From Gemmatimonadaceae bacterium (GTDB lineage Bacteria > Gemmatimonadota > Gemmatimonadetes > Gemmatimonadales > Gemmatimonadaceae), in contig DASXKV010000015.1 in assembly GCA_036496605.1 (NCBI GenBank), positions 1 through 64,000 of the forward strand: a DNA stretch of 64,000 nucleotides, given 5' to 3'. The notes under the pieces were generated by a model. It was given only the letters and a program-made list of their open reading frames with translations. It was not told the DNA's origin and did no database searches. Positions 24,641 through 33,093 of the stretch are shown here, piece by piece (the first letter of the stretch is position 1; every line of letters starts with the position of its first letter). Position numbers and translations under genes: made by a program.

Positions 24641-27127
24641 CTACTTGAGCGCCTCCATCGGAGAGACGCGCGTGGCGCGTCTCGCGGGAATGAAACAGGC
24701 GGCCATCGTGACGATCCCCAGCAGCACCGGCACGACCGCGAACGTCGTCGGGTCGCTCGCCGACACGCCGAACAGGAGGCTCGACATCAGCCGCGTCACG
24801 ACGATCGAGCCACCCAACCCCACTATAGTTCCCGTGGCGGTGAGAATGAGGCCGGGGCGGAACGCGAGGCCGAGGATATCCCGCGGTTTCGCACCCAATG
24901 CCAGCCGAATGCCGAATTCCTGAGCGCGTTGGCTGACCACGAACCCCATCACGCCATAAATCCCCAGCGCGGCGAGCAGGAGCGCCGACACCGCAAAGGC
25001 CGACATCAAAGAGAGTGAGAACTTGCGCCGCGCCATCGAAGCGGACATCAGGTCCGCCATGGTCCTGACGTTGAACACCGGAAGTTCTGGATTGATGCTG
25101 TGTACCGTCTGCGTCAGGGCCTCCTTCGTCGCCTTCACGTCGACGTCGGAACGTGCGCGGAGAAATACGGCGGGCGTTATGCTGGGATGTTGAAGAATGG
25201 ATTCGTACACGCGCGGCGGCGGCGCCACGTCCAATCCGTCATTGCGCACATCCCCGACTACGCCGATGATGATGGCTTCCTTTCCCAGGCCATCGTCGCT
25301 ATGCCGCCAGGCATACCGCAACCGCCGGCCAACTACCTCTCGTTGCGGTGAGAATCTGCGAACGAACGCTTCATTGACCACCACGACTCTCAAACTGGAG
25401 TCTGCGTCGTGATCGGTGAAGACACGGCCCTGCTTCAGCGGCGTCTCGAGCACCGCGAAATAGCCTGCGCTCACGGCTCCAAACTCCGCTGCATGATCAT
25501 TCCCCTGCGTGGAAACCTCGTCGGGTAATGAAAACGGGAGGGGATTGTTCACATTGCCAAGGAGTGGGATATCGCTCGACGTACCGACCGCGGATTCCTC
25601 GATGCCGGGGAGCAGGGCGATTCGAGCAAGCAGCTCCCTGGCAAGCTCGGCGCGCTGCGTTGTCGTCCGGTATTGATTCGCATCGGGATTGCCTGGAACG
25701 GGAACCCAGATTTGGCCCGCGACAAGCCGCTCCGGATCGAGCCCGGGATTCTGACCCAGCGCGGCCGAGAAACTGCGAACAAGCAACCCGGTGCCAATCA
25801 GCAACACCGCCGATAGCGCGACCTCCAGCACGACCAATGCGGCGCGCGATCGATTCTGGCGCACGCTCTGCCCGCCGCCCGTGCGTCCGCCGTCCCTCAA
25901 GTCGCGGTTGGGATCGATCGCCGAGGCGTGGAGCGCCGGCATCAACCCAACCAACACCCCGGTCGTGAGCGACAGCACAAGCGCGAACGCGACCACTCGC
26001 CAATCCGCATGTACCTCGGCGAGTCGTGGCACGTCCGCGGGCATCAGCGTAAGAAGCGATCTCTGTGCGATCAGAAGCACCGCAAGCGCCGCCGCGCCGC
26101 CGGCAACCGATACGAGCACGCTCTCGATCAGCACCTGTCGAACGAGCTGGCCGCGCGACGCGCCCAGCGCCTGGCGAATCGCGAACTCGCGCATTCGTGC
26201 CGATGCCCGCGCGATCAGCAAACTTGCAATGTTCACGCAAACGATCAGGAGGACGAAGCTCACGGCGGCGAGCAGGATCACGAGCGTCGGCCGCACATTA
26301 CCCGTCAGGCTGGTTTGGGCACGCTCGAGGCGAAGCGACCAACGCAGCCGCTTGGGATAATCGTTGGGGTAGGTCTGCTGCAACGAAATCGCCAGCGCAT
26401 CGAGTCGCCCCTGCGCCTGTTCGAGCGTCATGCCCGGTTTCAGGCGACCCAACGCTCCAGGGACAAACCGCACATTGCGCAGCGGCGGCGAGGGGTAAGG
26501 ATCGACGGTGAATCCGCATGCCGACCAAATGTCGACGTCGCCGCCCAGCGTATTGCCAGGGTGCCGAAACTCGCGCGGCATGACGGCGATGACGGTGTAC
26601 GGGTCTTCATCGATGCGAACCCGCCGTCCGATGACACGTGGATCCGATCCGAATTGGCGTTTCCAGAGGCCGTCGCTGATCACGACGCCATCGAGGCAGC
26701 CCGGCTCCCACTCTGACTGTGTGTAAACTCGTCCGAGCGCCGGCGTTGCGCCGAGGAGCTCGAAGTAGCTCGGGCTCGTACCGAGAAACTCGATCCGCTC
26801 CACGCCGTCGCCGCCCGCCAATGCCTGGCTCGCGGGAAAAATCACGCTGATCTGTTCGAATACTCCGGAACGTTGCAAATCGTATAGTTCGGGCACTGAC
26901 ATGCCAACGTTCCTGGCTCCAGCACCGCGCAGATCATCGAACACGCGCACGATGCGATCAGGTTCGCGGAAGGGCAGCGGCTGCAGCAGCACGGCGTTCA
27001 CGATGGTAAAGATCGCGAGATTCGCTCCGATGCCGAGCGCCAGTGTCAGCACGCTAATCGTGACGAACGCGGGGCTTTTCTTCAGCGTCCGCAGCACGTA
27101 GCGCAAGTCCTGCAGCAGCCCGTCCAT
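24641..27127 (-). CDS. ADOP-family ABC transporter permease
   Basis: The 828-residue permease starts [22 protein letters not shown]1 [20 protein letters not shown], first periplasmic domain ([28 protein letters not shown]), FtsX domain 1 ([37 protein letters not shown]), second periplasmic domain ([17 protein letters not shown]) and FtsX domain 2 ([31 protein letters not shown]). GGAGG lies before the ATG. It has the best-preserved ADOP signature residues of the window and may be cotranscribed with ridA. No ATPase is adjacent. Confidence 0.92.
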   Translation of the reverse strand: MDGLLQDLRYVLRTLKKSPAFVTISVLTLALGIGANLAIFTIVNAVLLQPLPFREPDRIVRVFDDLRGAGARNVGMSVPELYDLQRSGVFEQISVIFPASQALAGGDGVERIEFLGTSPSYFELLGATPALGRVYTQSEWEPGCLDGVVISDGLWKRQFGSDPRVIGRRVRIDEDPYTVIAVMPREFRHPGNTLGGDVDIWSACGFTVDPYPSPPLRNVRFVPGALGRLKPGMTLEQAQGRLDALAISLQQTYPNDYPKRLRWSLRLERAQTSLTGNVRPTLVILLAAVSFVLLIVCVNIASLLIARASARMREFAIRQALGASRGQLVRQVLIESVLVSVAGGAAALAVLLIAQRSLLTLMPADVPRLAEVHADWRVVAFALVLSLTTGVLVGLMPALHASAIDPNRDLRDGGRTGGGQSVRQNRSRAALVVLEVALSAVLLIGTGLLVRSFSAALGQNPGLDPERLVAGQIWVPVPGNPDANQYRTTTQRAELARELLARIALLPGIEESAVGTSSDIPLLGNVNNPLPFSLPDEVSTQGNDHAAEFGAVSAGYFAVLETPLKQGRVFTDHDADSSLRVVVVNEAFVRRFSPQREVVGRRLRYAWRHSDDGLGKEAIIIGVVGDVRNDGLDVAPPPRVYESILQHPSITPAVFLRARSDVDVKATKEALTQTVHSINPELPVFNVRTMADLMSASMARRKFSLSLMSAFAVSALLLAALGIYGVMGFVVSQRAQEFGIRLALGAKPRDILGLAFRPGLILTATGTIVGLGGSIVVTRLMSSLLFGVSASDPTTFAVVPVLLGIVTMAACFIPARRATRVSPMEALK

Positions 27128-27518
27128 ACTCGTCCTCCATCCGGCGACGTCAACGGCGTGGTGGGGAACGGCGATTGCCAGCTCCCGTGGACGAACGTGT
27201 AAGTCGGGAGGTGCGGTGCGTCAAATGCAACGTTAGCACAATTATATTGCCAAAATCGCACGACGCGTTTGGAGTACACGTGTGGAGAGCGGAACCTCTT
27301 GCAACAAATCGCTGGCAGACCCTACGCTGCGAATTCTCGCGCCGACGGCCCGTACGGATGTTTTGCCAATACGTCGAATCGAGAGGCAACGCAGCACATC
27401 GCCTCTCAATAGGCTGAAGGCCGCATGGCTCCAGCCATATGGCCGAATCGTCACGATCCCGGCGCCCTTTCTATAATTATCCCTGACACATTCGGCGCGA
27501 CTCCCGACAGATGCCGTC
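27128..27518. other. Intergenic region without recognisable gene
   Basis: This 391-base gap separates two divergent genes and contains locally AT-rich stretches (around 27235-27250 and 27470-27480), suitable for divergent promoters. I see no convincing ORF, repeat or RNA gene in it. Confidence 0.5.
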
Positions 27519-28322
27519 GTGACGCAACCTCCCATCGTAACCGATCTCGCGACGGCAATACTCGCGGTGTATCAGGCGCCACTCGAGGGCTTCATCAGCC
27601 GGCGCGATGCGCTCGCCAAACAGCTGCGCGCCGAAAAGCGACGTGACGATGCGACGCTCGTGAAGGCGCTGCGTAAACCGAGCCGAATAGCCTGGGCGCT
27701 CGACGCCGTCGTTCACGAAGACCCGGTATCGATCGAACATCTCGCGGCGGCAATCGGCGAGGCGCAAACCGGCGCCGATCTGCGAGGCGCGCTCGAAACG
27801 GTGAAGGAATCCGTGCGCGCCGTGGCCGCTGCCGCTTCGCGCGTCGCGATCCGCGCGGGATATCCCATCGAGCCGAACGCACTCGCCGCGGCCGTCCATG
27901 CGATCATTGGCGACGCGAGTGCATTTGCGGAGCTTCGTACTGGACGGCTCGTGGATGTGCCCCAGGGCGGCGGCCTGGACCTGCTCATCGCGCTGGCGAC
28001 CAGTCCATCTTCGACAAGAACAGCACCGTCGCCAAGCGCTCCGCCGCCCGCGATCGAGCCGGCGAAGGCCGAGTTGCGTCAGGCGGAGAAATTGCTCGCC
28101 GAAATGCGTGAACAGTCGGCGCACGCGCTGGAGTTGCTTCGGGACGCCAGAGCAAGATTCGATGCCGCCGAACACGCTCTCCGGCACGCTCAATCCGAAC
28201 TGGAAGCCCGCCGTGACGATGTCGAACTCACTCGGCGACACACCGAGTCGGCGGCGGCGAATCTCGAAGATGCGCAACGAGCTTTCGATGATGTTCGCGC
28301 GCGCGTGGCGGAGGTCGAGTAG
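27519..28322 (+). CDS. Hypothetical coiled-coil protein
   Basis: The 267-residue protein has an N-terminal helical region with a recurrent signature seen in many actinobacterial and gemmatimonadotal hypotheticals (LEGFISRRDALAKQLRAEKR, VKALRKPSRIAWALDAV), a Pro/Ser/Thr linker near residues 165-185, and a C-terminal Ala/Arg/Glu coiled coil of about 80 residues. No signal peptide. Function not known. The start is the first ATG-like codon before TQPPIVTDLATAIL; the track begins with GTG. Confidence 0.7.
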   Translation: MTQPPIVTDLATAILAVYQAPLEGFISRRDALAKQLRAEKRRDDATLVKALRKPSRIAWALDAVVHEDPVSIEHLAAAIGEAQTGADLRGALETVKESVRAVAAAASRVAIRAGYPIEPNALAAAVHAIIGDASAFAELRTGRLVDVPQGGGLDLLIALATSPSSTRTAPSPSAPPPAIEPAKAELRQAEKLLAEMREQSAHALELLRDARARFDAAEHALRHAQSELEARRDDVELTRRHTESAAANLEDAQRAFDDVRARVAEVE

Positions 28323-28353
28323 CCTCACTTGACCCGCAACGTTCGCCGAGCGT

Positions 28354-28944
28354 ATGCTCGGCGTCATGAGTGCTCCGAGATCTCCGTTCGACGTCATTCG
28401 CGTCACCGCGGTGCGGCACATTCGAGATCACACGCTCTGGCTGGAGTTCAGCGACGGTCTCGCCGGCGAGCTGGATCTCGCCGACGGACTCGTTGGTCCG
28501 GTCTTCGAATCGCTGCGCGAGCCGAGCGAGTTTGCTCGAGTGCGTCTGGGCGCTGAGACGATCGAGTGGCCGAACGGTGCCGACTGGGCGCCGGAATCAC
28601 TGCACGCGCGTTTGCGCGCGCGGAATTCATGGCACGCGCGCTCTGATGATGCCGGCTCCTCGGTGATCGCCATGCACGCTCGGAAGGTGCCCGAGATCAG
28701 CCGCTTTTATGGAATCATCATCAGCATGTTCTACGATGATCACGCTCGAGCGCACTTCCACGCGCGCTGCGGCGGCGATTCGATTGCCTTGGAGATCGAT
28801 GGCGATGGCATTCGCGGGAGCTTCTCGCCCAATCGGCTGACGCTCCTGTTCGAATGGAGAGAGCTGCACCGCGCCGAGCTGCGCGCGAACTGGGAACGCG
28901 TGCGCCGCGGAGAGCCGCCGCTATCGATCGCGCCACTCGAGTAG
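28354..28944 (+). CDS. DUF2442-DUF4160 fusion protein
   Basis: Two small domains normally encoded by separate neighbouring genes are joined in one 196-residue frame. Residues 12-90 are DUF2442-like (VTAVRHIRDHTLWLEFSDGL, VFESLREPSEFARVRL, IEWPNGADWAPESL). Residues 110-190 are DUF4160-like (KVPEISRFYGIIISMFYDDH, ARAHFHAR, LLFEWRELHRAELRANWER). The pair is widespread on mobile and accessory DNA and is often listed among toxin-antitoxin-like modules, without a firmly established activity. Start may be 28354 or 28366; no clear ribosome binding site. Confidence 0.8.
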   Translation: MLGVMSAPRSPFDVIRVTAVRHIRDHTLWLEFSDGLAGELDLADGLVGPVFESLREPSEFARVRLGAETIEWPNGADWAPESLHARLRARNSWHARSDDAGSSVIAMHARKVPEISRFYGIIISMFYDDHARAHFHARCGGDSIALEIDGDGIRGSFSPNRLTLLFEWRELHRAELRANWERVRRGEPPLSIAPLE

Positions 28945-29102
28945 CTCGACAATCGCGTGGCGGCGATGACTACATTTTGAGTCGTCGCGCATGGCGCGCA
29001 TGGTTGCGCGAACGCTCAAGTCGACCTTCGACATTGTCTGGAATGCCTTCGGCTACGAACAGTCGCGCAACCTCGATTGGCATGCCCAGCATGAAAGCGC
29101 GA

Positions 29103-29345
29103 TCAATTCGCGTAGAGTGAGCGCGAGAGCGGGCGTAGCTTTTCCGGATTGGCCACGACGTAGATCCCGGCAATGCGCTGCTTCGATACGTCAATCGAGA
29201 CGACGCGGCGTGGAATCCCCTCGACGAGGGCGACCAGGGCGACGCGCCCATTGATGACGCGTGTGATGACGTCGTTCGTGCCGAACTTGCGTCGGACGCC
29301 GCCAGGGACGACCCCAACGGGCTTGACTACGCCTTTCTCGGTCAC
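29103..29345 (-). pseudogene. ECF41/SigJ-type sigma factor, C-terminal remnant
   Basis: On the minus strand the frame reads GVVKPVGVVPGG, VINGRVALVALVEGIPRRVV and RIAGIYVVANPEKLRPL, the SnoaL-like C-terminal domain with the NPxKL motif that marks ECF41/SigJ sigma factors. The sigma2 and sigma4 domains that should precede it are missing: homology stops near 29345, where a different sigma-like gene starts on the other strand. It cannot encode a working sigma factor. Confidence 0.65.
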
Positions 29346-29734
29346 ATGGATGACCTGTCGGAAACTCAGCGCGAGATAATTGTCGCAACGTACTTCGAAG
29401 GACAGCCGCGGGATGAAATCGCGCACGCCGCGGCATCAGTCTGAGCACCTACGACAATCATAGAAAGGCTGCATGCCGCAGAATGCGCGACTCGAAGAGG
29501 GCGGTAGTCGACTCTTCCGCCAACATCCTCCCGGACTGGTACGATCGCGTCGAGGAGATGAACAAGCGGCACGCGGCCAGGCAGCGGCGCCGCGCGTCCC
29601 GCAAGAAAGAGAAACGATCCAACTCTGGAGGCGACCGTTCCAACTTCGAAGAGAACCGGTCCAACTCTCGAGGCGCCCGCGAGAAAAACGGACGCGCCCC
29701 TGACGTATCGGTAGGAGCCACTACCGAATCGTGA
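29331..29734 (+). pseudogene. Sigma-70 region 4-like remnant with repeat-encoded tail
   Basis: The plus strand reads LSETQREIIVATYFEGQPRD, then EIAHAA; after a one-base deletion near 29432 the next frame continues ISLSTYDNHRKAACRRMRD. Together this is a sigma region 4 helix-turn-helix. It is followed by a basic stretch (HAARQRRRASRKKEKR) and a seven-residue repeat RSNSGGD/RSNFEEN/RSNSRGA encoded by 21-bp tandem repeats, ending at 29734. The N-terminal region 2 is absent, so the gene is broken at both levels. Confidence 0.6.
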
Positions 29735-29822
29735 GGCGCCCCCGACAAATCGGTAGGCGACGCAAGCATTCTTCGAGGCGACCCGCGCAATGTCGGAGGC
29801 GACCCGCGCTCCGCACGAGTGC
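29613..29822 (+). repeat. Degenerate 21-bp tandem array, family A (10 units)
   Basis: Ten consecutive 21-base units, most ending in GAGGCG or GTAGGCG and starting ACC or CCC (for example 29781-29801). The first four overlap the 3' end of the sigma-like remnant, where they encode a heptapeptide repeat; the rest lie beyond its stop. Units are diverged, so the array is old or under a constraint other than identity. Confidence 0.75.
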
Positions 29823-29856
29823 ACCGCGGCTATGTGTGACGACACCCGCGGTCGTG

Positions 29857-30045
29857 CATGACACGACCGCGGCAATTCAGGACACGCCCGCGGCAATGCA
29901 GGACACGACCGGCGCAATGCACGACGCGACCGCGGCAATGTATGACGCGACCGCGACCAAACACGACACGACCGCGGCTACTCATCACGCGACCGCGGCT
30001 ATTCATGACACGACCGCGGTCATGCACGACACGACCGCGACAATG
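29857..30045 (+). repeat. 21-bp tandem array, family B (9 units)
   Basis: Nine consecutive 21-base units share the core GACACGACCGCGGC followed by AATG/TATT/TACT and CA. All six frames are open over long stretches because the period is a multiple of three; the plus frame would encode HDTTAAM-type heptapeptides. I see no start signal, so I do not call a gene. Positions 30046-30100 are non-repetitive. Confidence 0.88.
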
Positions 30046-30100
30046 TTGGCAGTCACCCTGAATTAGTTGGCAGGCGACCGCCGCCCTTCACAAGGGAACC

Positions 30101-30228
30101 GTGGCTTCACACGACACGACGGTGGCTTCACACGACACGACCGCGGTTTCATACCACACGACCGCGGCTTTTCACGACAGAACCGCCACGCTCGCTGGGT
30201 GCATCGCGCCTGTGCACAGAGTGCTTCG
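30101..30228 (+). repeat. Left end of a repeat-bounded cassette: four 21-bp units plus conserved tail
   Basis: Four 21-base units (30101-30184, core CACGACACGACC) run into a conserved tail containing GCTCGCTGGGTGCAT and GCCTGTGCACAGAGTGCT. The whole block is repeated at 39355-39480 with the same four units in the same order and only a few differences. Here it is followed by the phosphoesterase gene; at the other locus it is not. Confidence 0.85.
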
Positions 30229-30263
30229 CGTGGCCACTCCGGCAAGCGCCACACAGCTTTGGC

Positions 30264-31478
30264 CTACTTCCGCATACCCGGTGGATCGAGCCGAACGAAC
30301 TGCCCGGCGTCGATATTCCCGTCGTGAACCGTGTACAGCGTGAACCCCGACGGGAAGATCGTCGGGCCAAGCTCATTCGGGCCGACGATCGCGGCGCTCA
30401 CTTCGGACCGGAGCTGCACGCCGTCGCTCACGAATGACGAGTGCTCCGACGAGTGCATGTGCGAACCCAGTGCGAGCACGTAGCGATGGCCGCGCATGGC
30501 CTCGAGCACGTCGAGCACGTTGCCGACGGTGTGACGGTACTGTTTCTTGCCGTTGACTTTCGCGAGACTCGCCACGAGCGGATCCTCATCGTACGGGATC
30601 AGCGTCGTCCAACTCGAAATCATCGGGATGTGGTTGAACGTGACGATTGGCATCGCCGGCGGGACCTGCGCGAGATCACGCTTGAGCCATTCCATCTGCA
30701 CGCTGTCGACGTCGCCGTAGTACGCCGAGTCGTCGGGGGAGATGGTATTCAGCCCTATGAAGTGGACGCCGCCGTAGGTGAACGAGTAGTAGTCGGGACC
30801 GAAGTACTGGCGATACATGCCGCGGTTGTAGAGCGGATTCGCGGGATCCGCATGCGACCGTGAGGGGATGATCCCGTAGTGATCGTGATTGCCTGGTACC
30901 GTCCACACGGGCGTGCGAAAAGACTTTGATTCATCCGCGTACAGATCGAAGTACGACCGCGCACTCGATTCGGACTGGCTCATGGCGTCGCGCACGAGAT
31001 CGCCGCCCATCAGGACGAACGCCGGGCCCAGCGAGTCCGTCATTCGACGAAAGCGGCGGAAGCGATCGACGTTCTCCGGGGCGATGTGCGAGTCGGAAGC
31101 GTGGACGAAGGCGAACGTCCGTAACTGCGCTTGGCGCACCACACCGAAATCAACGGATGCGGGCGCCGCCGTCGTGGCGAGCCAGAACGCGTGGCTGGAG
31201 CGAAACCCGTCGGGCACCGAGACGAACACGATGCCGGTCATGCCAGTCAGAATCTCGAAGCGTCCGAGCGAGTCGGTGACGACGACATCCCGCTGGTTTG
31301 AAACGATCACTCCCGGTACGCCAGGCTCCGAGGCGTCGCGCTTTCCATTCATATTCGCATCGGCGTAGACCACGCCGTGAAGCCGTGCATTCTGCGCAAC
31401 GGCACGAGATGCTGCGAGCATACTCGACGCCGCGAGCAGCATGAGTCTCACGAGCGCGGAACAGGCGATTGGCTGCAA
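30264..31478 (-). CDS. Secreted calcineurin-like metallophosphoesterase
   Basis: The 404-residue protein has a signal peptide (LMLLAASSMLAASRAVAQ), an N-terminal SdrD/Cna-B-like domain (LHGVVYADANMNGKRDASEP, GVPGVIVSNQRD) and a catalytic domain with the metal-binding motifs HASDSHI, LMGGDLVRD, PGNHDHYG, FNHIPM and GSHMHSSEH. This is the arrangement of Bacteroidota/Gemmatimonadota calcineurin-like phosphohydrolases. Probably a periplasmic phosphodiesterase or phosphatase; the substrate is unknown. It is framed by the two halves of a repeat found fused together at 39355-39518. Confidence 0.88.
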   Translation of the reverse strand: MQPIACSALVRLMLLAASSMLAASRAVAQNARLHGVVYADANMNGKRDASEPGVPGVIVSNQRDVVVTDSLGRFEILTGMTGIVFVSVPDGFRSSHAFWLATTAAPASVDFGVVRQAQLRTFAFVHASDSHIAPENVDRFRRFRRMTDSLGPAFVLMGGDLVRDAMSQSESSARSYFDLYADESKSFRTPVWTVPGNHDHYGIIPSRSHADPANPLYNRGMYRQYFGPDYYSFTYGGVHFIGLNTISPDDSAYYGDVDSVQMEWLKRDLAQVPPAMPIVTFNHIPMISSWTTLIPYDEDPLVASLAKVNGKKQYRHTVGNVLDVLEAMRGHRYVLALGSHMHSSEHSSFVSDGVQLRSEVSAAIVGPNELGPTIFPSGFTLYTVHDGNIDAGQFVRLDPPGMRK

Positions 31479-31487
31479 AGCGATATC

Positions 31488-31525
31488 CTCGTTCGAGGCA
31501 GGAGGTCCGACGACGGGCGGCGATC
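31488..31525 (+). repeat. Right end of the repeat-bounded cassette
   Basis: The segment GGAGGTCCGACGAC-GGGCGGCGATC (split here for length, 31501-31525), preceded by a TTCGAG block, matches 39483-39518, where it directly follows the array-and-tail block. It lies 10-50 bases upstream of the phosphoesterase start. Confidence 0.8.
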
Positions 31526-31931
31526 AGGGCCCAGAATGACACCGAACCCGCGAACGATCGGCGCGACGCAGAAGAACAAGCCGGCTAGAACGGGTGCAAT
31601 CGGAGCGCGCGCGGCCCGTCGATGCGGCAATCATAGCGCGGCGATGCAGTCTGAGATGTCAGAGTCTGGCATATTCTACGGGCAGGCCCGTAGCATGGCG
31701 ACATGCACCGTGTGGGTTCGGCAATTCCTCGGCACCGTCACTTCGCAAACCAGGATGCCGCCTCTTAGGAAGTGTAGCCGAAGGTACAAAGTCGTTAGGC
31801 GCGCTGACTCTTGATCCCAAGAGCAACCCAGTACTCCCTTTCTGTCGATACTCTCGAGGCTCCCGGGTCGGCGTGTGCCCACTGGTTACCGTTGGTTACC
31901 GTTCGGGCTCGACCGGTGTGCTTGCGTTGAG

Positions 31932-31973
31932 CGCCGTTCCTAGCACGCCGTTCCTAGCGCGCTCCTCCTAGCG
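31932..31973 (+). repeat. Three 14-bp tandem units
   Basis: CGCCGTTCCTAGCA, CGCCGTTCCTAGCG and CGCTCCTCCTAGCG follow each other without a gap. The period is twice seven. They lie 50 bases before the palindromes of the blaI-like gene and could be extra regulator sites or another heptad-type minisatellite. Confidence 0.75.
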
Positions 31974-32020
31974 CGGTGTCCCTCGCGTGCTCTTCGAGGA
32001 AAGAGAACCAGTGGGGGTTT

Positions 32021-32055
32021 GTGCTAACGTACTAGCACTTGCTAGCGTACTAGCA
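32021..32055 (+). promoter_or_regulatory. Paired palindromic operators of the BlaI-like regulator
   Basis: Two palindromes lie side by side: GTGCTA-ACGTAC-TAGCAC (32021-32038) and TGCTA-GCGTAC-TAGCA (32040-32055). Spacing of about 19 bases puts them on the same face of the helix. BlaI/MecI regulators bind such dyads and repress their own promoter, so autorepression is the natural reading. Confidence 0.75.
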
Positions 32056-32079
32056 CCTACCGCGCCGCGAGGAGTCAGG

Positions 32080-32469
32080 ATGGCCGCCACACCGAAAGCT
32101 GACCTCGGTCGCCGCGAGCGACAGATCATGGACGTCGTCTATCGCCTCGGCCGCGCTTCCGTCAGCGACGTGCGCCAGTTGCTCGCCGATCCCCCGAGCT
32201 ATTCGGCGGTGCGCGCCATGTTGAACCTCCTCGAAGAGAAGGGACACCTGACGCACGAGCAGGATGGGCTCCGCTACATCTACAAGCCCACCGCGGCGCG
32301 CGCCCAGGTGCGTCGCTCCGCGCTACGGCACCTCGTGCAGACATTCTTCGACGGCTCGCCCACGAGTGCCGTCGCCGCCTTGCTCGAGATGGCCGACGGC
32401 GAGCTCTCGGCGTCGGACCGGGCGCGGCTCGCCAAGGTGATCGCTCAGGCGAAGACGGAGGGAAGGTAG
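32080..32469 (+). CDS. BlaI/MecI/CopY-family transcriptional repressor
   Basis: The 129-residue protein is a typical BlaI-type winged helix (LGRRERQIMDVVYRLGRAS, VSDVRQLLADPPSYSAVRAM, LNLLEEKGHLTHEQDGLRYI) with a C-terminal dimerisation part (LVQTFFDGSPTSAVAALLE). The ATG at 32080 has GAGGAG six bases upstream; the longer frame would run through the operators. It is followed after two bases by an M56/BlaR-like gene, the usual sensor partner that inactivates the repressor by proteolysis, but here that partner is truncated. Confidence 0.88.
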   Translation: MAATPKADLGRRERQIMDVVYRLGRASVSDVRQLLADPPSYSAVRAMLNLLEEKGHLTHEQDGLRYIYKPTAARAQVRRSALRHLVQTFFDGSPTSAVAALLEMADGELSASDRARLAKVIAQAKTEGR

Positions 32470-32471
32470 CC

Positions 32472-32948
32472 ATGTCCGCGCGAATGATTGCCCAGTACCT
32501 GCTCGTCGTCGGGGCCAAGTCCTCGCTGTTGTTCATCGGCGCGCTGCTGATCACGTTGAGCATGCCGCGACGCGCCGCGGCCGCGCGCCATCTCGTGTGG
32601 ATCGGTGCCATTGTCGCTGCGGCACTGCTGCCAGTGATGGGTGCATTCGCGCCCTCCTGGAATGTGCCTGTGGTCTCGCACGCACGCGCGACGGCATCGT
32701 CCCTGGCTCGAGCGGCAGACGACGAGCACCCTGTTGCCGTCGCACCGTACGCTGCGCCACATCACGACGTCTCGCGCGAGATTCGCGATCGAATGAATCT
32801 TCCCGTGCAGATCGGGGACACGATCCGTGCGACGACAAACGCGGTCGTCGCGTCGCGTCTGCGCGAAGTCGATCCGGCGCTTCATTCCACCATCGTGCCG
32901 TTGGGACCGGGCCGGGCGGCCCTGCTGATCGCGATCGATGGCCGCTGA
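32472..32948 (+). CDS. Truncated M56/BlaR1-like membrane protein
   Basis: The first 60 residues match the start of M56 (BlaR1/MecR1) antirepressors: a TM helix (KSSLLFIGALLITLSMP) and the conserved RRAAAARHLVWIGAIVAAAL before a second TM. The full family continues with further TM helices and an HExxH zinc protease domain; none is present. The last 100 residues (MNLPVQIGDTIRATTNAV and beyond) are soluble and unfamiliar. ATG follows the blaI stop by two bases, so translation is coupled. Without the protease the repressor may be constitutive, or this is an alternative anchor. Confidence 0.65.
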   Translation: MSARMIAQYLLVVGAKSSLLFIGALLITLSMPRRAAAARHLVWIGAIVAAALLPVMGAFAPSWNVPVVSHARATASSLARAADDEHPVAVAPYAAPHHDVSREIRDRMNLPVQIGDTIRATTNAVVASRLREVDPALHSTIVPLGPGRAALLIAIDGR

Positions 32949-33029
32949 TCACCGCATTGGCGATGGCTACACGAAATAGGTGTTTACTGAACTGGCCTGC
33001 CAATATCGTCTGACGTCGACCGATCGTTC

Positions 33030-33046
33030 CCCTTGCGACACAAGGG
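33030..33046 (+). promoter_or_regulatory. Palindrome upstream of padR
   Basis: CCCTTG-CGACA-CAAGGG is a perfect 6-bp dyad about 50 bases before the PadR start. PadR proteins bind short dyads overlapping their own promoters, so this is a candidate autoregulatory operator; no direct proof. Confidence 0.4.
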
Positions 33047-33093
33047 CAACGGCGCTAGCCTCCCTGGTGTCACAAGAGTAGCCGGAGGCTATC

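Larger units (their letters stand above)
31526..32079. other. Intergenic region upstream of blaI-like gene
   Basis: No gene is visible in this 554-base stretch. It holds one copy of the genome-wide octamer (31793), a tandem direct repeat GGTTACCGTT twice near 31884, three 14-bp units at 31932-31973 and the operator-like palindromes described separately. Confidence 0.55.

Noticed and set aside
29150..29330. Asp-rich plus-strand translation leading into the sigma region 4 remnant (RYVNRDDAAWNPLDEGD)
   Set aside because: It could be the upstream part of the plus-strand sigma gene, but it lies exactly opposite the ECF41-type domain and its acidity mirrors that Val/Ile-rich frame, so I treated it as a probable shadow.
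29857..30045. CRISPR array
   Set aside because: The 21-base units are contiguous with no unique spacers, there are no cas genes, and the units vary internally as in a minisatellite.
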